Shown in pieces: positions 7,616 to 14,428 of a DNA stretch of 34,950 nt. The translations under genes were made by a program, and so were the position numbers. Origin of the DNA: an uncultured Selenomonadales bacterium. Its GTDB lineage: Bacteria; Bacillota; Negativicutes; Selenomonadales; Selenomonadaceae. Each line of letters begins with the position of its first letter. Position 1 is the first letter of the stretch. Location of the stretch: NCBI GenBank assembly GCA_946407095.1, contig CAMJMR010000025.1:1-34950 (forward strand), given 5' to 3'. The notes under the pieces are model-generated. The model had not been told where the DNA came from. It saw nothing but the letters and a program-made list of their open reading frames with translations, and did no database searches.

Positions 7616-9403
7616 GTGGCAGAAAGGCTACTTAACGAGAGGAAAATATTGCTGGCAATTATTTGCGACAATGTAACGGAATTGCAACGTCAAACGGAAA
7701 TTGTCAAAGCAGCCAAGTTCGTCTTGCCCTTAGCGGGTGTTTTTAAGTTTGAAGCTCGTTTGGCAATTAAAGACCGAAATTTGGCGATAACATGCAACAA
7801 AATTCGGCGAGAGACCGACGCGAAGTATATATTTTTTTTGACTGCCCATGCTAATGATTTTGGAAGCGCGTTCCTAACCGTCATATTCAATGCTTTTTTT
7901 AACTACCCGAAAGTCGGCATCGCGGGATTAATGGGCTCAGAAATGCCGATAAGTGGAGATGTCACTCAAGCAAAAGAAATTTACGGCTCCTATTTTTACA
8001 AAGATGCGGCGGGGAACATTCAACGTCACGGCGGCAAAGTTCCACTGCTGTATCAATCGGTGCACGTCGTCGATTCGGGATTTTTTGCGACTTCCGAAGA
8101 TATTCCTTTTGACGAAAATATCGGTGACGATTTCTTTTTGGCGGCTCAATGTTGCCGTTATCGCCGCGCAGGTTACGACATAGGCGTCGTATATTCGGAA
8201 AATGCCGATGTGATTTTTTCGGCAGACAAATGCAACTATACTCCCAAAAGCGGGGACGAATACGCTCAACAGCTGAATGTTTTCAGGACGCGTTACAAAG
8301 ACGTCGTGACGCCGCTGGTCAGCATTTGCATACCGTCTTACAATCAGCCGCGTTTTTTCGAGATGGCATTGCAGAGCGCATTGGGTCAAACTTATCCGAA
8401 CATTGAAATTATCGTCGGCGACGACAGCACCAACGAAGACATTAAAAATTTGATTCAGCCCTACTTGCAGAGATTCCCCAATATCAAATATTTTTTCCAC
8501 GGCAAGCCGCTTGGCAAGAAAGGCTTACGAAACATGCACTTCATAATGAACCAATCTTCGGGGGCATATGTTAATGTTCTGCTTCACGACGACGCTTTGG
8601 GCGCGGAAAAAATTTCTCGCATGATGGAATACTTTGTCCGCGATTTGAAAAACAAAATTGCCTTGATAACGTCAGCGCGTCTTTTAATCAACGAAAACAA
8701 TCAAATCCTGCGAAGAATTAATCCTTGGCAACCGTCCGAAGATACAATCTTGAGCGGCGAAGAGGTCGGGCGCAAAATTTTATTCGCAAGGGATAATTTT
8801 ATCGGCGAACTGTCAACCGTCCTGCTTAAAAGAACTACGCTTTTGACAAAAGACCCTGAAACCGGCAAAGAAATTTTCGACATCGGAAATTTTTGCGGCG
8901 TGAAAGACGTTGCCTATGGAGACATCGGCACTTGGCTCAATCTCATGAAATCCGGCGGCGATTGTGTTTTCATCAAAGACGTCTTGAGCGCATTTCGTCA
9001 ACATTCGGCGCAAAATACTTATGACCCCGTCATGCGGACACGGCTTTACATCGAGTTCATGAATTACATTAATATTGCGTGGCTGAACAACGTGTTTTTG
9101 CATAATTGGAACGAATACGTTTTCTGTTGCAAAAATTGGGCATTCTTTGCAAGTGACTTTAAAAACATAAAGCTTAAAACGATGTCGGACGAAGTGAGAT
9201 TTTTTAGGACGGTCATTAAAAAATTTTTTAAGCTCATTGCCGAAGGGAAATACGCCGAGGTCTTTGATTGTTCGATTCGATTTTTGTTGGCGACGTTGCC
9301 CGACAATAATTCGATACGCCCGCTGGTGAAGCGGAACGAACAGACAGGACTTTGGGAAAAAGCCGACAACGGCATAATGTTATACGGAGAGCAGATGTGT
9401 TGA
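7616..9403 (+). CDS. Two-domain glycosyltransferase, GT2 family, 595 aa
   Basis: The second half begins with the classic GT2 start VSICIPSYNQPRFFEMALQS (about residues 235-254), followed by IEIIVGDDST and VNVLLHDDALG, the nucleotide-sugar and metal-binding acidic motifs of a GT-A fold. The first 230 residues look like a second, divergent GT-A-like domain (VVDSGFFATSEDIPFDE, then a GDDFFLAAQCCRYRRAGYD block). The protein is soluble and probably sits at the inner face of the membrane, adding a sugar to a lipid-linked or surface glycan. The start chosen is GTG at 7616, since GGAGG ends 7 nt before it. It overlaps the next gene by a few bases (ATGTGTTGA region), which indicates translational coupling with the aminosugar genes that probably supply its donor. 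Confidence 0.85.
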   Translation: MAERLLNERKILLAIICDNVTELQRQTEIVKAAKFVLPLAGVFKFEARLAIKDRNLAITCNKIRRETDAKYIFFLTAHANDFGSAFLTVIFNAFFNYPKVGIAGLMGSEMPISGDVTQAKEIYGSYFYKDAAGNIQRHGGKVPLLYQSVHVVDSGFFATSEDIPFDENIGDDFFLAAQCCRYRRAGYDIGVVYSENADVIFSADKCNYTPKSGDEYAQQLNVFRTRYKDVVTPLVSICIPSYNQPRFFEMALQSALGQTYPNIEIIVGDDSTNEDIKNLIQPYLQRFPNIKYFFHGKPLGKKGLRNMHFIMNQSSGAYVNVLLHDDALGAEKISRMMEYFVRDLKNKIALITSARLLINENNQILRRINPWQPSEDTILSGEEVGRKILFARDNFIGELSTVLLKRTTLLTKDPETGKEIFDIGNFCGVKDVAYGDIGTWLNLMKSGGDCVFIKDVLSAFRQHSAQNTYDPVMRTRLYIEFMNYINIAWLNNVFLHNWNEYVFCCKNWAFFASDFKNIKLKTMSDEVRFFRTVIKKFFKLIAEGKYAEVFDCSIRFLLATLPDNNSIRPLVKRNEQTGLWEKADNGIMLYGEQMC

Positions 9404-9813
9404 CAGTGCAGGTTATCAAGTACATGTTTCAGCCGCACGGCGACGAGCGCGGGCAACTTATCGCGTTTGAAGAGTTCAAAGACATCCCGTTCAGAATCAA
9501 GCGCGTTTACTACATGTACGACACGGCGGCAGACGTCGTGCGCGGCAAGCACGCCCACAAAAGTTTGGAACAAATTTTGGTTTGCATTCACGGCACCTGC
9601 AAGATTTTGCTGGACAACGGGCGCGAGAAAAAAATTGTGCCATTGGAAAAACCTTACGAGGGTCTTTACGTGTCCAATGACGTTTGGCGCGAAATGTACG
9701 ATTTTTCTCCCGATGCCGTGTTGCTTGTCTTTGCTTCCGAGCTTTACGACGAGAGCGATTACGTTCGTGACTATGACGAATTCTTGAAAATGGTGAAGGC
9801 TAATGAAAATTGA
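9397..9813 (+). CDS. fdtA: dTDP-4-oxo-6-deoxyglucose 3,4-ketoisomerase (FdtA/QdtA-like), 138 aa
   Basis: This small cupin belongs to the FdtA/QdtA (WxcM-like) family, which moves the keto group of dTDP-4-keto-6-deoxyglucose from C4 to C3. The diagnostic RGKHAHKSLEQILVCIHGTC (about residues 50-69) contains the paired histidines of the active site, and the N-terminal HGDERGQLIAFE matches the family pattern. Length of about 138 is normal. Start is GTG at 9397 (TTG at 9400 is possible), with GGAGA 6 nt upstream and overlap with the glycosyltransferase stop. Its stop overlaps the following aminotransferase start by 11 nt. Product stereochemistry (Fuc3N or Qui3N series) cannot be decided from the sequence, so the symbol is by similarity only. 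Confidence 0.88.
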   Translation: MLTVQVIKYMFQPHGDERGQLIAFEEFKDIPFRIKRVYYMYDTAADVVRGKHAHKSLEQILVCIHGTCKILLDNGREKKIVPLEKPYEGLYVSNDVWREMYDFSPDAVLLVFASELYDESDYVRDYDEFLKMVKANEN

Positions 9814-10900
9814 TTTGGCGATTTTGAACAGGCAATTCGAGCTTTATCAAGCCGAATACGAACAGGCAGCCTTGAGAGCGTTGCGCTCCGGTTGGTATGT
9901 TTTGGGGCGCGAGGTCGAGGCTTTTGAGGATGAGTTCGCTGATTACATCGGGGCAAGGTTTTGCGTCGGCGTGAATTCCGGCTTGGACGCTTTGACGTTG
10001 TCCTTGCGTGCTTTGAAAATAGGCGCGGGCGACGAAGTCATTGTCCCAGCGAACACTTACATTGCAACGGTATTGGCGATAACGGCAAACGGCGCGACTC
10101 CGGTTTTCGTTGAGCCGGACGAATTCTACAACTTGGACGCGTCGAAATTGGCGACTGCGCTGACTAATCGAACAAGGGCGATAATGGTCGTCCATCTTTA
10201 CGGGCAAGCCGCTGATATGGAAAACATTGCCCGATTCGCGCGGGAAAACAATTTGCGACTCGTGGAGGACTGCGCGCAATCGCACGGCGCAAGATTCAAC
10301 GGCAAAATGACGGGCACGTTCGGCGACGCGGGTTGTTTCAGCTTTTACCCGACGAAAAATCTTGGGGCTTTCGGCGACAGCGGCGCGATTGTCACTGACG
10401 ACGCGGAACTCGCCGAAACGCTCAGGAAATTGCGTAATTACGGCAGCAAAGTCAAATACCACAATGAACTTGAGGGCGTAAACTCGCGCCTTGACGAAAT
10501 GCAGGCGGCTCTTCTGCGCGTGAAATTGTCTCACCTTGACGTGCTGAATGACGAACGAAAACGCATTGCCGACAGATTTTTTGCCGCCATAAAAAATCCC
10601 GCCCTAAGCTTGCCGCAAATTCGCACGGGCGCGGAACACGTCTTCCACCAGTTTGTGATTCGCACGGCAAAGCGCGACGACTTCAAAACTTATCTTGAGC
10701 GCAACGGCATTAAGACCGTGATTCATTATCCGATACCGCCGCATTTGTCGGAATGTTATTGGCGGCTCGGCTTTAAGCGCGGCGACTTTCCATTGACCGA
10801 ACGTTATGCCGACGAAGTTTTGAGCTTGCCTATGTTCAACGGCATGACCGACGCGGAGATTGATTTTGTTACAGGAGTTTGCAATGAATACAATTCTTAG
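9803..10900 (+). CDS. fdtB: PLP-dependent sugar aminotransferase (DegT/DnrJ/EryC1, FdtB/QdtB-like), 365 aa
   Basis: It is a complete DegT/DnrJ/EryC1/StrS family enzyme. GVNSGLDALTLSLRAL lies near residues 53-68, VEDCAQSHGARF carries the PLP-contacting Asp, and CFSFYPTKNLGAFGDSGAI holds the Schiff-base Lys at about 185. With the adjacent 3,4-ketoisomerase it should aminate dTDP-3-keto-6-deoxyhexose at C3, giving dTDP-3-amino-3,6-dideoxyhexose (family inference). ATG at 9803 overlaps fdtA by 11 nt, and its stop overlaps the GNAT start (10884) by 17 nt, so translation is coupled through the cassette. The enzymes making dTDP-4-keto-6-deoxyglucose (RmlA, RmlB) are not in the window. Confidence 0.9.
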   Translation: MKIDLAILNRQFELYQAEYEQAALRALRSGWYVLGREVEAFEDEFADYIGARFCVGVNSGLDALTLSLRALKIGAGDEVIVPANTYIATVLAITANGATPVFVEPDEFYNLDASKLATALTNRTRAIMVVHLYGQAADMENIARFARENNLRLVEDCAQSHGARFNGKMTGTFGDAGCFSFYPTKNLGAFGDSGAIVTDDAELAETLRKLRNYGSKVKYHNELEGVNSRLDEMQAALLRVKLSHLDVLNDERKRIADRFFAAIKNPALSLPQIRTGAEHVFHQFVIRTAKRDDFKTYLERNGIKTVIHYPIPPHLSECYWRLGFKRGDFPLTERYADEVLSLPMFNGMTDAEIDFVTGVCNEYNS

Positions 10901-11383
10901 AAGACTGAAAGAAACGGACGTTCGTGGGATGTTGGAATGGATGCACGACGAGGCAGTGGCGCGCAACTTCCGATTCGATTTTCTTTCCATGACCGAGGCG
11001 AAGGCTTTGGATTTCATCCGCAACAGTTTTACCGACGAGAATCAGCATTTCGCCATTGTCGACGCGAACGACAATTACCTCGGCACCATAAGCTTGAAAA
11101 ACATTTCGCCGACCGACCGCAATGCCGAATTCGCTATCGTCTTGTCTCGGAAGCACTGGGGGGGGGTTATTCACAACGTGCCGTTGAGGAGCTGTTAAAT
11201 TACGCGTTCAATACTTTGCATTTGCACAGGGTTTATTTGAATGTCCTGACCGAAAATATTCGGGCGAACAAATTCTATCAAAAATGTGGCTTTGTCTTCG
11301 AGGGATGCTTTAAAGACCATCTTCGCGGCACGGCGGGCGACTACAAAGATTTGAATTGGTACGCGGTGTGCAACGAGGTTTAA
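10884..11383 (+). pseudogene. GNAT N-acetyltransferase, frame broken at a 9-G tract (possible phase-OFF gene)
   Basis: ATG at 10884 has AGGAG 6 nt upstream and encodes a typical GNAT N-terminus (ILRRLKETDVRGMLEW, then YLGTISLKNI). The frame runs into G x 9 at 11158-11166 and stops soon after (RKHWGGVIHNV, end near 11198). The rest of the domain continues in another frame to 11383 (YSQRAVEELLNYAFNTLHLH, VLTENIRANKFYQKCGF, ending CNEV). One extra G would restore RKHWGGGYSQRAVEE, exactly the W-G-x-G-Y acetyl-CoA-binding pattern, and give a normal 166-aa enzyme. Place in the cassette suggests it N-acylates the 3-amino sugar made by FdtA/FdtB. It is either a phase-variable gene captured OFF, a true mutation, or a homopolymer sequencing error; both halves are otherwise undamaged. 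Confidence 0.85.
11158..11166 (+). repeat. Poly-G tract (9 G) inside the GNAT gene
   Basis: Nine consecutive G at the point where the acetyltransferase reading frame is lost. Ten (or seven) G would keep the frame. It is one of only two G runs of this length seen in the window; the other is in a promoter spacer at 12187-12195. Confidence 0.9.
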
Positions 11384-11427
11384 TGCAAGTTGACCGTTTA
11401 TCGCGGCATGAACCTTGGTTGTATTGC

Positions 11428-11480
11428 GCCTTGACTTTTGAGTTATTGAATCTACTTTTTTTCACTGGCGAAAGACCAGC
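11428..11480 (-). repeat. Composite palindromic repeat element, copy B (truncated)
   Basis: Bases 11432-11457 are an exact 26-nt reverse-complement match to 23916-23941 in copy C. The adjoining CTTTCGCCAGTGAAAAAAAG resembles the core hairpin of copy D. The 5' hairpin part is missing and the element abuts the IS605-like segment that follows. Confidence 0.7.
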
Positions 11481-11700
11481 AGGGCTCGGCATCCACCCTT
11501 AAGCCGTCAACGAGTTTCAACGCGCTATCTGAATGCAAAGTTCACGTTGCCCCGTCCATGGGTGGCCTCGTTCCTTGCTACTCACTCGTTAATTTACCGA
11601 CACACCCTAGACTTTGAGGATAAGGTAACTTCGGGAGGAAACTTAAACTACACCCTGCTCATGAATCTTCTGCCTCTTTAGGCGGGAGTAGTTCAACAAT
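11461..11700 (+). mobile_element. Orphan IS200/IS605-type right end with possible omega-RNA
   Basis: The stretch ends in a 9-bp RNA stem with G-U pairs (CTTCTGCCT, loop CTTT, AGGCGGGAG; about 11668-11689) followed by TAGTTCAAC, which resembles the subterminal hairpin and TAGTTCA(A/C)C terminus of IS200/IS605 elements. In such elements the 200 or so bases before this hairpin encode the 3' part of tnpB and the omega (guide) RNA. No tnpA, no TnpB zinc-ribbon motif and no full tnpB frame are present, so this is a remnant or an RNA-only derivative. The family assignment rests on the terminus shape and recall, not on alignment. Together with copy B and the rpsO leader it accounts for the gene-free interval 11384-11839. 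Confidence 0.42.
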
Positions 11701-11723
11701 AACTCCTAATTGTATGCGCTCGC

Positions 11724-11751
11724 TTGACGGAAATTTTTTCCTGTGTTAAAC
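11724..11751 (+). promoter_or_regulatory. rpsO promoter
   Basis: TTGACG (11724-11729), a 16-nt spacer and TTAAAC (11746-11751) with an upstream TG, about 90 nt before the rpsO start. The intervening leader (about 11758-11839) probably includes the site where S15 represses its own translation in many bacteria; no specific fold was assigned. Confidence 0.6.
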
Positions 11752-11839
11752 TGCGTCAACATTCACCTTGGCGCAGTTCGTCGACACTGCTAACGCGGAC
11801 TTCGCTAATGGTAAAAATCTAAACGCAGGAGGACACGAA

Positions 11840-12106
11840 ATGTTAGACAAGCAAGCAAAGCAGGAAATCATGAACAAATTCGCCACGCACGAAGGCGACA
11901 CGGGTTCGCCCGAAGTTCAAATCGCATTGTTGACGGCGCGCATTTCCTACTTGACCGAACACCTCAAAGAGCACAAGAAAGACCATCACTCCCGGCGCGG
12001 GCTGCTGAAGATGGTCGGACACCGCCGCCGCCTTTTGAGCTACCTCAGCAAGAAAGACATCAACCGCTACCGCGAAATTCTCGCCCAGCTCAATCTCCGC
12101 AAATAA
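11840..12106 (+). CDS. rpsO: 30S ribosomal protein S15, 88 aa
   Basis: S15 binds the central domain of 16S rRNA early in 30S assembly. The conserved block [17 protein letters not shown] followed by [16 protein letters not shown] and [10 protein letters not shown] is unmistakable, and the length fits (88-89). ATG at 11840 has AGGAGG 7 nt upstream; the longer open frame to 11768 covers only the leader. In many bacteria pnp follows rpsO; here a terminator and an RTX-like gene follow instead, so the usual pair is separated at this locus. Confidence 0.98.
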   Translation: MLDKQAKQEIMNKFATHEGDTGSPEVQIALLTARISYLTEHLKEHKKDHHSRRGLLKMVGHRRRLLSYLSKKDINRYREILAQLNLRK

Positions 12107-12131
12107 ATTAATCGATAAGGCAAAATTTTTT

Positions 12132-12161
12132 CCCCGTCAAAGTGGCGGGGCTTTTTTTTTT
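12132..12161 (+). terminator. Intrinsic terminator after rpsO
   Basis: A 7-bp stem CCCCGTC / GGCGGGG with loop AAAGT (12132-12150) is followed by ten T (12152-12161). It isolates rpsO from the downstream RTX gene, which has its own promoter. Confidence 0.9.
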
Positions 12162-12170
12162 GCAAAAATC

Positions 12171-12201
12171 TTGACAACGACGCATTGGGGGGGGGCATAA
12201 T
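12171..12201 (+). promoter_or_regulatory. RTX gene promoter with a 9-G spacer tract
   Basis: Consensus TTGACA (12171-12176) and CATAAT (12196-12201) are separated by 19 nt, nine of which are an unbroken G run (12187-12195) touching the -10. Losing two G would give the optimal 17-nt spacing. The next gene starts at 12254 with GGGAG 8 nt upstream. The arrangement matches known slipped-strand phase-variable promoters in other bacteria. Confidence 0.75.
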
Positions 12202-12253
12202 AACCGAAACAGTTTTTAGTGGTTTTTTCGTTTTACGGAAGGGAGAATGTTTT

Positions 12254-14353
12254 ATGGAGTTCAACAACGAGGAAGCCTACGCATTCATCACGGGCACGAA
12301 CGCGTCGGACACAATCACCAACAGCGGCGAAGGTGTCACGGTCGACGGCGGCAAAGGCGACGATGAAATTTCCAACGAAGGCGTCAACAGCTCAATCGTC
12401 GGCGGCAAGGGCGATAACGAGATTGAAAACACCGCAGATTCCGCCACAATCTACGGCGGCAACGGTGACGACGAAATTTCCAACGAGGGCGTCAACAGCT
12501 TAATCGTCGGCGGCACGGGTGATGATTATATCTCTAACAGCGGCGACGGTACCCAAATCGACGGCGGCAAGGGTGACGATGTCATTTCTAACGACGGCGA
12601 AAGCAGTTACATCTATGCCGGCACAGGCGACGACGAAGTTATCAACTACGTCGACAATGCCACGCTCTACGGCGAAACCGGCGAAGATTACATTTCCAAT
12701 GAGGGCGAAAGCAGCTACATCTACGGCGGCAACGGCGATGATACCGTTTTGAACTACGGAGACAATGCCACTCTCAACGGCGACAAAGGCGAAGACGAAA
12801 TTTACAATTACGGCGCGGGCGTCTCTGTAGACGGCGGCAAAAACGACGACATCATTTACAATTACGCTCAAACCGAATGGAACTCAGAAACTCAGCAAAA
12901 CGAAACTGTCAGCTCGCCCGACAACACAACGATAGACGGCGGCGAAGGTGACGACAGCATTCGCAATGAAGGCGCGGGCGTCTACACCTACGGCGGCAAG
13001 GGTGACGATTCTATTCGCAATGAAGGCGGCGCGGGCGTCTATGCCTACGGAGGCGACGGCGACGATACAATTCAAAACTACGCTTACACCGAATGGAACG
13101 AAGACACGCAGCAAAACGAAACGGTCAGCTCGCCCGACAACACAACTCTCGAAGGCGGCGACGGTAACGATTATGTCGATAACGACAGCGGCAACAATGC
13201 GCTGATTGACATGGGCGACGGCAACGACAGAGTCTGGAACGGCGGCAACAACACGACAATCTTCGGCGGCGAAGGCGACGATACCATTGGAAATTACGTT
13301 GGAAATTACGGCGGCGAAGGCGTCTCCATTGCGGGCGGTAACGGTGACGACAGCATTGAAAATTACGGCGATGATTCCACAATCGACGGCGGCTGGCATG
13401 ACGACACCATTTACAACTACGGCTCGAACGTGATAATTGACGGCAACGACGAAAACGATGACATTACCAACTACGGCGGCTTGGACGTTTCCATTGCGGG
13501 CGGCTACGGCGATGATTACATTTACAATTACTTTTCCACCGAATGGAACGACGAAACTCAGCAATGGGAACCTGTCACTTCGCCCGACAACACGACAATC
13601 AGCGGCGGCTATGGCGACGACTATATTTACAATGAAGGCGAAGACGTCCTCTTCACCTACGCGGACGGCGACGGCTACGACACAATCGCAGGCTTTAGCG
13701 ATAACAGCACGCTGCAAATCGACGGCTCCTTTGAATCTGTCGAAAGCGGCGACGATGTCATTGTCACGGTCGGCGACGGCGAAATTATTTTGCTCGGCGC
13801 GGCTACCCTCTCGACGCTGAACATTGTCGGCACGAATGCCGGAACCGAACGCTACGACGACAGCTCGCCCACGAAAGTCACGTTGTCTTCGGGCATTTCA
13901 GTCGGCGACGCGACGGCTCGCACGAAAGCTATCAGAATCACGGGCAATAAACTCGATAATTCAATCGTCGGCGGCAGCGGCAAGGATACGCTCTTCGGCA
14001 AGGACGGCAACGACTACCTGGAAGGCAACGCGGGTCACGACAAACTTTACGGCAACAGCGGCGACGACACGCTTTGGGGCGGCATAGGCAACGACACGCT
14101 GACGGGCGGCGACGGTGCCGATACGTTCATCTACAACAGCGGCGAAGGCAAGGACGTTATCGCGGACTTCAGCGACGACGACCTCCTCCAAATCACGGGC
14201 AACTTTACGGCCAAATACTATGCCTCGTCGAACAAAATCACTTTCAAGGTGGACAACACCTCCAACGCCCTGACGCTTAAGAACTTCACGGCGACGACCT
14301 TCAACATAAACGGCGAAGACTACCACATCAGCGGCAGCAAGCTCGTCAAATAA
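12254..14353 (+). CDS. RTX-like (hemolysin-type calcium-binding repeat) surface protein, 699 aa
   Basis: Residues about 10-520 are a long array of degenerate nonapeptide-type repeats in the style GGKGDDEISNEGxxxxI, alternating between Asn/Tyr-rich and Gly/Asp-rich strands, which should form a calcium-binding beta-roll. Residues about 533-699 are a module shared with the 1594-aa protein: VGDATARTKAIRITGN, then canonical GGSGKDTLFGKDGNDYL.G and GGDGADTFIYNSGEGKDVI repeats, and the tail TATTFNINGEDYHISGSKLVK. No N-terminal signal peptide is present, which fits type I secretion through a C-terminal signal; no transporter genes are nearby. A TEWNxxTQQ insert occurs three times. ATG at 12254 has a good ribosome binding site. 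Its exact role (adhesin, surface layer or matrix) is unknown. Confidence 0.85.
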   Translation: MEFNNEEAYAFITGTNASDTITNSGEGVTVDGGKGDDEISNEGVNSSIVGGKGDNEIENTADSATIYGGNGDDEISNEGVNSLIVGGTGDDYISNSGDGTQIDGGKGDDVISNDGESSYIYAGTGDDEVINYVDNATLYGETGEDYISNEGESSYIYGGNGDDTVLNYGDNATLNGDKGEDEIYNYGAGVSVDGGKNDDIIYNYAQTEWNSETQQNETVSSPDNTTIDGGEGDDSIRNEGAGVYTYGGKGDDSIRNEGGAGVYAYGGDGDDTIQNYAYTEWNEDTQQNETVSSPDNTTLEGGDGNDYVDNDSGNNALIDMGDGNDRVWNGGNNTTIFGGEGDDTIGNYVGNYGGEGVSIAGGNGDDSIENYGDDSTIDGGWHDDTIYNYGSNVIIDGNDENDDITNYGGLDVSIAGGYGDDYIYNYFSTEWNDETQQWEPVTSPDNTTISGGYGDDYIYNEGEDVLFTYADGDGYDTIAGFSDNSTLQIDGSFESVESGDDVIVTVGDGEIILLGAATLSTLNIVGTNAGTERYDDSSPTKVTLSSGISVGDATARTKAIRITGNKLDNSIVGGSGKDTLFGKDGNDYLEGNAGHDKLYGNSGDDTLWGGIGNDTLTGGDGADTFIYNSGEGKDVIADFSDDDLLQITGNFTAKYYASSNKITFKVDNTSNALTLKNFTATTFNINGEDYHISGSKLVK

Positions 14354-14377
14354 AATCTGCACTACGGGCAAAAAATT

Positions 14378-14413
14378 ATCCCCAACGTCTCAACGGACGT
14401 CGGGGATTTTTTT
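14378..14413. terminator. Bidirectional intrinsic terminator
   Basis: A 12-bp stem with one mismatch (ATCCCCAACGTC / GACGTCGGGGAT, 14378-14407) followed by T7 on the plus strand and, read the other way, by T6. It serves the RTX gene and the convergent aspS. Confidence 0.88.
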
Positions 14414-14428
14414 ATTGCAAGTCGCGAA

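Noticed and set aside
7937-8500. Minus-strand frame of 187 aa within the glycosyltransferase gene
   Set aside because: Antisense to the conserved GT domains, with no independent signal.
11310-11492. Minus-strand 60-aa frame over repeat copy B
   Set aside because: It is a translation of the dispersed palindromic repeat; similar short frames occur wherever this element lies.
12884-13717. Minus-strand Val/Ala-rich frame within the RTX gene
   Set aside because: Complement of GGCGAC-type codons in the RTX repeats; no start signal.
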